Origin: Chloroflexota bacterium
GTDB taxonomy: Bacteria > Chloroflexota > Anaerolineae > UBA4142
Length of the DNA: 34,989 nt
Assembly (NCBI GenBank): GCA_016865935.1
Contig: VGOB01000027.1
Location: 1-34,989 of the forward strand
Reading direction: 5' to 3'
Shown piece by piece: positions 8,630-15,173 of the stretch. The notes beneath the pieces are model-generated. The model saw only the letters and a list, made by a program, of their open reading frames with translations, was not told the DNA's origin and searched no databases. Position 1 is the stretch's first letter. Every line of letters starts with the position of its first letter. The translations under genes and the position numbers were made by a program.

Positions 8630-9124
8630 CTAGCGCAAGGTTTTCTTGCGCGTTTTCTCCCAGCGTTCCAATAGCGCCGGATATTCCTCTTCAAAGAAAG
8701 CGTACACCTCACGCGCTTCACGCAGACGCTGTTTCAGTTCCGCCGGTTTGCGTTCCAATAATTCCAAGCCGCGATCCGCCAATTGCCGCCCGAGAACGAT
8801 TTCGTCCAGCGTCTCACGCATCACCTCGTCCCAGGCGCCGGGTTTGATGTGGAAATGATCGCGGCGTTGTCCGGGCACGCCCACCTGCTCGACCAAGCTC
8901 ATCTCGATCAGCAAGCGCGTCATCGTGCTGATCGACGCCTTGCTCGCGCCCAGCACTTGCGCCAGTTGACTGGCGGACTGGTGTGGCGGATCGCAAATCA
9001 AGAGCCAGCCGATAATGCGTCCCGCCATACGTGGAATCCCTTGCCGCTCCAGCAACAGCCCCACGTCCTCGACAAAGTGCATCGCCTCGAAATGGCTGCG
9101 ACTACCACTGCCATCCTTGTCCAT
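8630..9124 (-). CDS. GbsR/MarR-family transcriptional regulator
   Basis: 164 residues from ATG 9124. A winged helix-turn-helix core is visible: GIPRMAGRIIGWLLICDPPHQSA is the first helix pair, then SASQLAQVLGASKASISTMTRLL is the recognition region, and the wing is VEQVGVPGQRRDHF. A C-terminal helical dimerisation segment follows. GIPRxAGRIxGWLL is typical of the GbsR subgroup. The frame stays open up to 9229, but a near-perfect promoter lies at 9153-9181, so initiation further upstream is excluded; AGGAG precedes the ATG. It is first in the operon with the double permease 15 bp behind it, so it probably represses its own efflux operon. The ligand is unknown. Confidence 0.88.
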   Translation of the reverse strand: MDKDGSGSRSHFEAMHFVEDVGLLLERQGIPRMAGRIIGWLLICDPPHQSASQLAQVLGASKASISTMTRLLIEMSLVEQVGVPGQRRDHFHIKPGAWDEVMRETLDEIVLGRQLADRGLELLERKPAELKQRLREAREVYAFFEEEYPALLERWEKTRKKTLR

Positions 9125-9152
9125 AGGTGTCTCTTTCACTCCTTTCGATACA

Positions 9153-9181
9153 ATTATAACGCGTTTAATTAGTTTAGTCAA
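9153..9181 (-). promoter_or_regulatory. Sigma-70 promoter of efflux operon
   Basis: On the minus strand TTGACT (9176-9181) and TATAAT (9153-9158) are separated by exactly 17 bp. Transcription would start near 9146, about 22 nt before the regulator ATG. Confidence 0.85.
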
Positions 9182-9189
9182 GACTGAAC
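9174..9189. promoter_or_regulatory. Candidate operator for GbsR/MarR regulator
   Basis: TTTAGTCAAGACTGAA is a palindrome with one mismatch (TTTAGTC against GACTGAA) and overlaps the -35 hexamer of the regulator promoter. MarR-family proteins bind such palindromes, so autorepression is likely. Inferred from position only. Confidence 0.45.
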
Positions 9190-9232
9190 ATATTAAATAT
9201 TTTAGCGAGTACTTTGTAAGACGGAACAATCA

Positions 9233-9264
9233 AAAACCCGTTTTCTGCAACGAAAACGGGTTTT
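9233..9264 (-). terminator. Intrinsic terminator of the MBL gene
   Basis: AAAACCCGTTTTC (9233-9245) pairs with GAAAACGGGTTTT (9252-9264) around a 6-nt loop, and the minus-strand product ends in T5. It lies 10 bp beyond the stop of the gene at 9274. The stem is the same sequence as the hairpin at 354-388. Confidence 0.85.
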
Positions 9265-9273
9265 GCCGCGCGC

Positions 9274-9921
9274 TCAAACGTTCCACTGTCCTGTTTCGAG
9301 CGGACGCAAAAACGGATTGCGGTGCCGCTCCTCGCCAATCGTCGTCGCGTCGCCGTGACCGGGATAGACGCGGGTGTCGTCCGGCAGTGTCAGCAATTTA
9401 TCGCGAATCGAGCGCATCAGCGTCGCGTAATCGCCGCCGGGCAAATCGGTGCGCCCGATGCCGCCCTGAAACAGCGTATCGCCGACAAACACGTGATTAT
9501 CGCGCCACAGGCACATTCCGCCCGGTGAATGTCCCGGCGTGTGCAATACCTTGAACGCAAGCGAACCGGCGCGCACCTCGTCGCCGGCGCGCAACAACCG
9601 GTCGGCGGGCGCGGGTTGTCCGAATACAAAGCCGAACAAACGCGCGCCGATACTCGCATTTGCCAGGACCGGCGCTTCGTCGGCGTGAAGAAAAAACGGC
9701 GCGCGCGTCTGCTGCCGGACCTCTTCGAGCGCGAGGAGGTGATCGAAATGCGCGTGCGTCGCGACAATCGCGATGGGCGTGAGTCGTCCGTGTCGCAGCG
9801 TATCGAGAATTGCGCGCGCGTCGCCGCCGGGATCGATCACGATTGCCTCGCGCGTTTTTTCATCGCCGACGAGGTAGCAGTTCACGCCGAGCGGACCAAC
9901 GACCAGGGTTTCGAGAATCAT
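9274..9921 (-). CDS. MBL-fold metallohydrolase (glyoxalase II-like)
   Basis: 215 residues from ATG 9921, which has AGGAG in place; the longer open frame has no better start. The metallo-beta-lactamase signature THAHFDH (about residues 55-61) supplies the first zinc ligands, HTPGHSPGG the next His, GDTLF the bridging Asp, and YPGHG the last His. This set and the length match the stand-alone hydroxyacylglutathione hydrolase-like group (YcbL type), which hydrolyses thioesters. The true substrate cannot be told from sequence. It is a single-gene unit with its own terminator (9233-9264). The upstream spacer carries heptad-phased repeats. Confidence 0.88.
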   Translation of the reverse strand: MILETLVVGPLGVNCYLVGDEKTREAIVIDPGGDARAILDTLRHGRLTPIAIVATHAHFDHLLALEEVRQQTRAPFFLHADEAPVLANASIGARLFGFVFGQPAPADRLLRAGDEVRAGSLAFKVLHTPGHSPGGMCLWRDNHVFVGDTLFQGGIGRTDLPGGDYATLMRSIRDKLLTLPDDTRVYPGHGDATTIGEERHRNPFLRPLETGQWNV

Positions 9922-9940
9922 AGTGACTCCTAACAATACG

Positions 9941-10030
9941 ACCGCCGACGAACGACCGCCGACCGTCGTCATCAAGTTTCAGGTTTCAAGTTCAAGGTTG
10001 CGCATCATGCATCACGTCTCACGCGCCACA
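9941..10030. repeat. Heptad-phased spacer tract, two unit families
   Basis: Units of the CGACCGC type (9945-9967) pass into AAGTTTC and AGGTTTC units (9973-9998) and then GCATCAT and GCATCAC units (10002-10014), all at a 7-bp period. It forms the first part of the 436-bp gene-poor stretch 9922-10357, which otherwise holds two promoters, a possible short ORF and a palindromic element. Confidence 0.65.
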
Positions 10031-10058
10031 CGGTGATTATAAATTGAGCGCGGGATAT

Positions 10059-10087
10059 TTGTCAAAATCAGATTGCATCGGTATAAT
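10059..10087 (+). promoter_or_regulatory. Sigma-70 promoter
   Basis: TTGTCA (10059-10064), 17-bp spacer, TATAAT (10082-10087). Downstream is GGTGGGGG and an ATG at 10113 that opens only a 21-codon frame, so this may be the surviving promoter of a lost gene or may drive a short leader peptide. Confidence 0.75.
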
Positions 10088-10112
10088 CGCCGCGAGAAAA
10101 GGTGGGGGAACG

Positions 10113-10178
10113 ATGGCGTTATCCAAACCGAACCCAGATGTCGTCTGCCGTCGGCGGTCAGCGGTCGTTGAATTTTGA
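10113..10178 (+). CDS. Possible 21-residue peptide or gene 5' remnant
   Basis: ATG 10113 has a purine-rich site (GGTGGGGGAACG) and a promoter 25 bp upstream, but the frame closes after 21 codons. The second half is encoded by a GTCGGCG/GTCAGCG heptad-like tract. This could be a real leader peptide, or the start of a former gene cut by repeat expansion. No family similarity is recognisable. Confidence 0.25.
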   Translation: MALSKPNPDVVCRRRSAVVEF

Positions 10179-10202
10179 CGGACGCGCCGCGCGTGTTATA
10201 AT
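10175..10202 (+). promoter_or_regulatory. Sigma-70 promoter of glycosidase-like lipoprotein gene
   Basis: TTGACG (10175-10180), 16-bp spacer, TATAAT (10197-10202). The transcript would have a leader of about 150 nt that contains the palindromic element 10238-10346 before the start codon at 10358. Confidence 0.75.
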
Positions 10203-10237
10203 CGCGGCGAAATTTCCCGCCCATTCACTTCGTCTGA

Positions 10238-10346
10238 GAGAGTGTTTTGTAAATGGTTTGTAGTAACGACTATCGTCGTCTTGTTGCGCGAACTGGCGAC
10301 TAGAGTCGCTACTACGAACCACTCATCCGATTTTAAAAACACTCTC
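10238..10346. repeat. Palindromic GTAGTA-type interspersed element
   Basis: GAGAGTGTTTT (10238-10248) pairs with AAAACACTCTC (10336-10346). Inside, GGTTTGTAGTAACGACT (10255-10271) pairs with AGTCGCTACTACGAACC (10304-10320) with two mismatches. The right arm carries nine extra bases. This looks like a MITE- or REP-like element and lies in the 5' leader, ending 11 bp before the start codon and next to its ribosome binding site (GAGGAG). Confidence 0.7.
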
Positions 10347-10357
10347 CGAGGAGTTCC

Positions 10358-11668
10358 ATGCGAAAAATTTTGTTCACTCTCTTGGTCTGCGGTTTGCTCG
10401 TCGCCGTGTCGGCGTGCGAGGCGACACCGACCGAAACGCCTGTCCCTACCAAAGTTGCCAAACCGATCGGCACTGCGCCCGCGTCAAGTCCGAGCGCGCC
10501 AAGCACGAGCGCGCCAAGCACGAGCGCGCCAAGCACGAGCGCGCCGCCGCCACCCGCTTCGCCCGGCGCCAAACCCAATCCATCGCCAACGATCAACCCG
10601 ATCCCCAAAGTCAAGCCGATCAAAATGAATTCGCCCGAGTACGGCGCGCAGGCGTTCTTGTGGTGGCGACCCGAAGCCGCGGATCGCGATCTGGGAATGA
10701 TGCGCGACGCGGGCTTGACCTGGGTCAAACAAACTTTTGCGTGGCGCGATATCGAAGGCGCGGGCAAAGGCAAGTTCAACTGGGAAAACGCCGATCGCGC
10801 GGTACAACTCGCGAATAAATTCGGCATTGACATTCTCGCGCGCGTGGACAACGCGCCCGACTGGGCGGCGCCGGGCTGTTTCAGTCAAGCCAAAAAGCAA
10901 ATGGGTCCCGCGCGCAATACGCAAGACTGGCTCGATTTCTTGCACGCGTTCGTCACGCGCTACAAAGGCAAGATTCGCGCGTACGCGATCTGGAACGAGC
11001 CGAATCTGTCGCGCGAGTGGTGCGGACGCCCGCCGAATCCAACCGAGTACGTCGCGCTGTTGAAAGCGTCGTACACCAAAATCAAATCGATCGATCCGAA
11101 TGCGATCGTCGTCAGCGCGGGCTTGACGCCGACTTCCGCCAGCAACGATCAGGCGATGCCGGACGCGACGTACGTGACTCGGATGTACGACGCGATGAAA
11201 AACAATTCGACCGGCTATTTCGACGCGTTGGGCTTGCACGCGCCGGGTTACAAAGCGCCGCCGGAGATGAGCCCGGACGACGTGATCAAAAATCGCGAGT
11301 ACAGCAACAACGAGCCAGTGACCGGACGCGTCTATTGCTTCCGTCACGTCGAAGACATTCGCAAGATTATGGTCGCGCGCGGCGATGCGAACAAACAAGT
11401 CGTCATCCTCGAATTCGGCTGGACGATGGATCCGATCCACAAAGAGTACTCCTGGTTCGCGGTGGACGAATCCACACACGGGCAGTACATCGTCCGCGCG
11501 TTTCAGTACGCCAAGCAAAATTGGGCGCCCTGGATCGGCGCGATGTTCGTGATTTATATGGCGAACCCGGATTGGACGGAACAGACCGAAGAGTATTGGT
11601 GGTCAATCACCAAACCGGACGGCACGCCGCGCGGCGCGTACGTGCGAATCAAGGCGATGCCGAAATAG
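10358..11668 (+). CDS. Secreted glycoside hydrolase-like lipoprotein (TIM barrel)
   Basis: 436 residues. A lipoprotein signal ends at Cys20 (LLVAVSAC). A low-complexity spacer follows (about 21-88, rich in Ala, Pro, Ser, Thr) with PSTSA repeats. The catalytic barrel begins near residue 93 (YGAQAFLWWRP). The acid/base Glu is in WNEPN (Glu214) and a candidate nucleophile is the Glu in VVILEFGWT (about Glu352), as in clan GH-A families such as GH5, GH39 and GH79-like proteins. The exact family and substrate are not determinable here. Start ATG 10358 has GAGGAG. It should sit outside the cytoplasmic membrane, tethered by lipid. A strong bidirectional terminator follows. With the esterases at 14210-18618 it suggests growth on plant polysaccharide; that link is inferred. 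Confidence 0.82.
   Translation: MRKILFTLLVCGLLVAVSACEATPTETPVPTKVAKPIGTAPASSPSAPSTSAPSTSAPSTSAPPPPASPGAKPNPSPTINPIPKVKPIKMNSPEYGAQAFLWWRPEAADRDLGMMRDAGLTWVKQTFAWRDIEGAGKGKFNWENADRAVQLANKFGIDILARVDNAPDWAAPGCFSQAKKQMGPARNTQDWLDFLHAFVTRYKGKIRAYAIWNEPNLSREWCGRPPNPTEYVALLKASYTKIKSIDPNAIVVSAGLTPTSASNDQAMPDATYVTRMYDAMKNNSTGYFDALGLHAPGYKAPPEMSPDDVIKNREYSNNEPVTGRVYCFRHVEDIRKIMVARGDANKQVVILEFGWTMDPIHKEYSWFAVDESTHGQYIVRAFQYAKQNWAPWIGAMFVIYMANPDWTEQTEEYWWSITKPDGTPRGAYVRIKAMPK
10492..10545 (+). repeat. 15-bp tandem repeat, 3.6 copies, in lipoprotein spacer
   Basis: The unit GAGCGCGCCAAGCAC repeats exactly three times (10492-10536) plus nine bases, encoding the APSTS repeats of the spacer. Such a repeat can change copy number in frame. 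Confidence 0.9.
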
Positions 11669-11734
11669 TCACTTGGTCAATTAGTCAATTGGTTGGATCG
11701 GGTGTTGTCCAATCCCAGATTGCCGAGATAATCG

Positions 11735-11763
11735 AAAGCCGAGAGGAACATCCTCTCGGCTTT
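11735..11763. terminator. Bidirectional terminator
   Basis: AAAGCCGAGAGG (11735-11746) pairs with CCTCTCGGCTTT (11752-11763) around a 5-nt loop, between convergent genes ending at 11668 and 11768. The preceding spacer (11669-11700) has short AATTAGTC/AATTGGT-type repeats of the kind seen around the gene at 27043. Confidence 0.85.
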
Positions 11764-11767
11764 ACGT

Positions 11768-12475
11768 TTAGCGTTGTTGCACAAAATCCAATCGGGTGGG
11801 ACAATTGCCCACTCCGGTGTACGGCTGCGCGATCAATTTCACGCGCGGGCTGGCTTCGCCGCCGCCGGGATCGAGCAGCCAAATTTCCCACGTGCTACCG
11901 ATAGCGACTGCCGGAATGTTGTACGCGCCCTCCGGATCCGGCGGCGCTTTCGTCGTCACCGCATCCATCTCCCCCATCGGATTCCGAAAACGAATTCGGC
12001 GATCGCGCAAGCCGCGTCCACTGGCATCCGTCACGCGTCCCCAAATATAGTTGCGCGGACACTCGTTGCCGCCGGGACCCAAACCGAAATCCGGCGGACC
12101 GCCGCGCGGACAAAACGGAAAGCCCGCGCACGATGGAAAACCGGATGCCGGAGTAAATGTCGCGGCGACGACGACGCGCGTGGGCGCGGGTGTGGGAAAG
12201 ACAATCGTCGCGGCGGCGGTGATCGTTTGCAGCGCGCCCAACGGCGACGGCACCGCCGGAATCGTCGGCGTGGGCGGCAATGCGACAATCGGCTGAGTCG
12301 GCGCTGGCGTGTACGTGCTAATCGTGACGACGATCGGCGTACCTTGAAAACCCGCGACGAGATCCGGGAACGCGCCGGGGTTGCTGTTGAGATAACCGGA
12401 CACCGCGACGTACATTCCCAGACAACAAATTCCCAACACGACAAAAATTGCGATCACATACGTTTTGTCTTGCAT
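11768..12475 (-). CDS. Membrane-anchored protein with Pro/Thr stalk
   Basis: 235 residues from ATG 12475, supported by AGGAG 4 nt upstream; longer in-frame starts lack a site. One N-terminal membrane helix (about 4-24, YVIAIFVVLGICCLGMYVAV) is followed by a Pro/Thr/Ala-rich extended stalk (about 45-115). The exported C-terminal domain (about 120-235) has six Cys and a beta-sandwich look: YIWGRVTDASGRGLRDRRIRF resembles carboxypeptidase-regulatory or Ig-like folds. No catalytic motif is visible, so it may bind or display something at the cell surface. It is transcribed after carD (74-bp gap) in the same direction. Function unknown. Confidence 0.75.
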   Translation of the reverse strand: MQDKTYVIAIFVVLGICCLGMYVAVSGYLNSNPGAFPDLVAGFQGTPIVVTISTYTPAPTQPIVALPPTPTIPAVPSPLGALQTITAAATIVFPTPAPTRVVVAATFTPASGFPSCAGFPFCPRGGPPDFGLGPGGNECPRNYIWGRVTDASGRGLRDRRIRFRNPMGEMDAVTTKAPPDPEGAYNIPAVAIGSTWEIWLLDPGGGEASPRVKLIAQPYTGVGNCPTRLDFVQQR

Positions 12476-12549
12476 CGCGCTCCTTTCCCCGATGATCCAA
12501 CCGCGCGCCGCAATTACGTGCCACACAGGAGAAAACGTCGAGCGCGCGG

Positions 12550-13047
12550 TCAAGCATACGCGCGTTTTGCTTCCAGAAGCATCCGATCTATTTCCTGGGT
12601 CGCATGCGCGATCGTGGCGCCGTCAGACGCCGCCCATTCCTGACAAAGCATCTCGTGAGTCTTACGCAGCAGAGTCGCATCGGCGCTCCCCAGCGGCTTG
12701 CGCCAGCCGTGCGCGGTGAGATCGCGGACCATTTCGCACAACGCTTGGAACGAACCTTGTTTCAAACTTTCGGTTAATGCGCGCCGCCGCCTGGAATGAT
12801 CCTTGTTGAGCGAAGCCGGACGGCTCTTCAATATACTGCGATACTGTGCCAGATCGACTCTCGTCGTCAAACGCCGCAAACCAATCGTTTCGCTCGTCTC
12901 GACCGGAACCCAGACCATCGTCTTTTCCGTGCTGACTTGAAAGTACTGGCGCAGCTCCGTCCCGGTGAATTGTTTTTGATCGAGCCGAATAATTTGCCCC
13001 ACACCATAGATCGGATGAACAACCGCATCCCCTACCTTGAACATCAT
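12550..13047 (-). CDS. carD: CarD-family transcriptional regulator
   Basis: 165 residues. The N-terminal RNA-polymerase-interacting Tudor-like domain is clear (MFKVGDAVVHPIYGVGQI, then the typical MVWVPVETSETIGLR). The C-terminal helical DNA-binding domain follows (about 70-165) with the expected basic residues. CarD/CdnL binds RNA polymerase beta and stabilises the open complex at promoters, particularly those with GC-rich discriminators. ATG 13047 has GAGGAG 6 nt upstream; the adjacent ATG 13044 is less well placed. An extended -10 promoter at 13132-13137 would give a leader of about 80 nt. Several promoters here have a GC-rich element right after the -10 box (see findings). Confidence 0.92.
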   Translation of the reverse strand: MMFKVGDAVVHPIYGVGQIIRLDQKQFTGTELRQYFQVSTEKTMVWVPVETSETIGLRRLTTRVDLAQYRSILKSRPASLNKDHSRRRRALTESLKQGSFQALCEMVRDLTAHGWRKPLGSADATLLRKTHEMLCQEWAASDGATIAHATQEIDRMLLEAKRAYA

Positions 13048-13131
13048 ATCACACTCCTCGCACAAATGCCGCCATTCCCTCCGAGGGTCTGGCGGCACAA
13101 CCCACACAAATCCCGTTCGATGATCACGCGC

Positions 13132-13140
13132 AGTATACCA
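13132..13140 (-). promoter_or_regulatory. Extended -10 promoter for carD
   Basis: On the minus strand TGGTATACT gives TATACT (13132-13137) with an upstream TG. No good -35 hexamer is seen. Confidence 0.5.
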
Positions 13141-13182
13141 TAGATTCCCGATTTACGATAATCGTCGAAACGCTCCGACGGT

Positions 13183-13908
13183 TCACGTCCATCCCGCGAT
13201 CTCCCGCGCGCAAATCTCGACGCTCTTTTTCAGCAACGCTTCGCCCACTTCGCGCGTCGCGCCGCGCGGATCGCGTCCCATAATCCCGTCCGGATACTTT
13301 TGCGCGAAATTCTGGACCGTCGTCATTTCGCGCGAGGGTTTCACCGGCGCATCGCGTCCGGTCGAGCGTTCCAGGTAAACCGCGCGCGGACAGATCGCGA
13401 GCATCAGCGCGGTTTCCCCCGGCGACGCGTGCGAGCCGACTTGTTCGCCCAGCATTTCAATCACGACGCGGTACGATTCCGCGTCCGTCCACCACTCGAA
13501 CGACTTGACACGCAAGCCCGGCGCGTCTTGGGTAGCCATCTGCGCCGCGCTCGACAATGCTGCCGCGTTGCCGCCGTGCCCGTTCACGACGAACACGCGG
13601 CGAAATCCGTGCCGATACAGCGCGCGCAAAAGATCTTCCAGCGCCGCGATCAGCGTGGTCGGACGCAGCGAAAGCGTGCCGGGAAACGCCATCTGCATCA
13701 GCGCCATTCCATAGTTCAGCGTCGGCGCGACGGCAACGCCGGTCACTTCCCCTGCCCCACGCGCAATCGCCTCCGCCTCGAACGAATCGGTGCCGAGCCC
13801 CAGGTGCCGCCCGTGTTCCTCCGTCGAACCCAACGGCAAAATTACGCGATCATCGCGCGCAAGATATTCTTTCACTTGTTCCCACGACATTTCCGCGAGC
13901 AGATTCAT
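13183..13908 (-). CDS. Creatininase-family amidohydrolase
   Basis: 241 residues from ATG 13908, with AAGGAG upstream. Family motifs are PLGSTEEHGRHLGLGTDS (about 24-41), which carries metal-ligand Glu, His and Asp, then VVNGHGGN (about 108-115) and HASPGETALML (about 160-170). Creatininases are Zn/Mn enzymes of the creatininase/MftE/FAPy-deformylase superfamily and hydrolyse cyclic or linear amides. The family does not fix the substrate, and no pathway genes adjoin. It is a monocistronic gene whose promoter (13972-14000) overlaps a divergent one. The spacer upstream holds CGACCGA heptads. Confidence 0.88.
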   Translation of the reverse strand: MNLLAEMSWEQVKEYLARDDRVILPLGSTEEHGRHLGLGTDSFEAEAIARGAGEVTGVAVAPTLNYGMALMQMAFPGTLSLRPTTLIAALEDLLRALYRHGFRRVFVVNGHGGNAAALSSAAQMATQDAPGLRVKSFEWWTDAESYRVVIEMLGEQVGSHASPGETALMLAICPRAVYLERSTGRDAPVKPSREMTTVQNFAQKYPDGIMGRDPRGATREVGEALLKKSVEICAREIAGWT

Positions 13909-13918
13909 TGCGTCTCCT

Positions 13919-13960
13919 TGAAAAACGACGGACGACCGATGACCGACGACCGTCGCAACC
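13919..13960. repeat. Heptad-phased CGACCGA tract
   Basis: Units CGACGGA, CGACCGA, TGACCGA and CGACCGT follow at a 7-bp period between the creatininase start and its promoter. It belongs to the same unit family as the tract at 9945-9967. The rest of the 301-bp gene-free stretch 13909-14209 holds the divergent promoters and a REP-like element. Confidence 0.65.
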
Positions 13961-13971
13961 ATTCTTCGGGC

Positions 13972-14002
13972 ATTATACAAGCAAGTGCAAAACCTGTATA
14001 AT
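13972..14002. promoter_or_regulatory. Symmetric overlapping divergent promoters
   Basis: On the plus strand TATACA (13974-13979), 17 bp, TATAAT (13997-14002). On the minus strand TATACA (13995-14000), 17 bp, TATAAT (13972-13977). The two promoters use the same DNA in opposite directions, toward the creatininase gene and the esterase genes. Confidence 0.6.
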
Positions 14003-14079
14003 TTGGCAAGAGATTTTACGCGCCGATTACACAAAATTAAAGTCGCTCTCATCTGCGCGCGTTAGTCTGGAAACACAGT

Positions 14080-14190
14080 AGATCACAATTTTGTCATGCT
14101 GAGCGAAGCGAAGCATCTCGCTAATTGCAAATTGCGAGACGCAAAGCGTTCGGCGCAAAAAGCGCGCCTCAGAATGACAATCTGTGATGT
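14080..14190. repeat. REP-like GTCATGCTGAG palindromic element
   Basis: AGATCACAATTTTGTCATGCTGAG-type left arm (14080-14103) matches the reverse complement of the right arm (14168-14190) with few mismatches. Inside is GCGAAGCGAAGCATCTCGC and a second palindrome, TCTCGC (14115-14120) with GCGAGA (14133-14138). The GTCATGCTGAGCGAAGCG motif is a widely dispersed intergenic repeat type in bacteria. It lies between the divergent promoter and the esterase gene. Confidence 0.7.
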
Positions 14191-14209
14191 ACTGAGACCG
14201 AGGAAAACG

Positions 14210-15163
14210 ATGAAACGCTTTGCGCTCGTGTGGATTTTGCTCGCCCTGTTCAACATCGGTTGCGCGCGCACGACACCCAGCATCGCAACGCCGACAACGA
14301 CACCCAGCGCGCCGCGCGTTTTCAAATCCGGCGATTACGATCAATCGCTTGTCTTCGCCGGACGCACGCGCACGTACACCGTCCATTTGCCGCGCGGGAT
14401 CGGCGACGAACTCGCGCTGCCGCTCGTGATCGTTCTGCACGGCGGCGGCGGAAACTCCGCGAACGCCGCGCGGATGACCGGATTCAGCGCGCTCGCGGAC
14501 AAGGAACAATTCATCGTCGTCTATCCCGACGGCACCGGACGGCTGGACGATAAATTACTGACGTGGAATTCCGGCAACTGTTGCGGCTACGCGCTCGATC
14601 GAAAAATTGACGATGTAGGTTTCATCCGCGCGCTGATCGAAACGTTGCAGCGCGACTATCCGATTGACGCGCGACGCATCTACGCGACCGGAATGTCGAA
14701 CGGCGGAATGATGTCGTATCGAATCGGTTGCGAACTGTCGGACAAAATCGCGGCGATTGCGCCGGTCGCGGGCGCGCTCAACGTCGAATGTAAACCCAGC
14801 GCGCCGATTGCGGTGATCGCGTTTCACGGAACGAACGATCAGCACGTTTTGTATGACGGCGGCAAACCGAAAATTCAAGCCGATCCGCATCCGCGTGAAG
14901 ACCAACCGGTCGCGTACGCGATGAATTTTTGGGCGCAACACAATCGCTGCGCGACGACGCCCGCGCGCGCCGAGCGCGGCAACGTTACCCGCGACACGTA
15001 CGCGAATTGCGCGTACGACACTGGCGTCGAGTTGTATACGATCAAAGACGGCGGACACGCCTGGCCCAGCGGGCAACGCGGCTCGCCGCGCGGCGATATG
15101 CCGACGCGCGAAATTTCGGCGACGAATGTAATGTGGGAATTTTTCAAGCGACATCCAAAGTGA
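14210..15163 (+). CDS. Secreted PHB-depolymerase/feruloyl-esterase-like lipoprotein
   Basis: 317 residues from ATG 14210 (GAGGAAAACG upstream); the open frame starts earlier only because it crosses the REP-like element. A lipoprotein signal ends at Cys18 (ALFNIGC), with a short Thr/Pro spacer. The alpha/beta hydrolase core has the oxyanion region VLHGGGGNS (about 80-88), the nucleophile elbow GMSNGGMM (Ser163), the acid in HGTNDQH and the His in KDGGHAWP. This is the LpqC/esterase-PHB-depolymerase family, whose members cleave feruloyl, acetyl or polyhydroxyalkanoate esters. It is followed 10 bp later by another esterase gene, so they form an operon. The exact substrate is not decided by sequence. 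Confidence 0.85.
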   Translation: MKRFALVWILLALFNIGCARTTPSIATPTTTPSAPRVFKSGDYDQSLVFAGRTRTYTVHLPRGIGDELALPLVIVLHGGGGNSANAARMTGFSALADKEQFIVVYPDGTGRLDDKLLTWNSGNCCGYALDRKIDDVGFIRALIETLQRDYPIDARRIYATGMSNGGMMSYRIGCELSDKIAAIAPVAGALNVECKPSAPIAVIAFHGTNDQHVLYDGGKPKIQADPHPREDQPVAYAMNFWAQHNRCATTPARAERGNVTRDTYANCAYDTGVELYTIKDGGHAWPSGQRGSPRGDMPTREISATNVMWEFFKRHPK

Positions 15164-15173
15164 AGGATGAAAG

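Noticed and set aside
7505-8674. Plus-strand 389-codon open frame
   Set aside because: It is antisense to the first half of the double permease; its composition (Arg, His, Asp) is that of a shadow frame.
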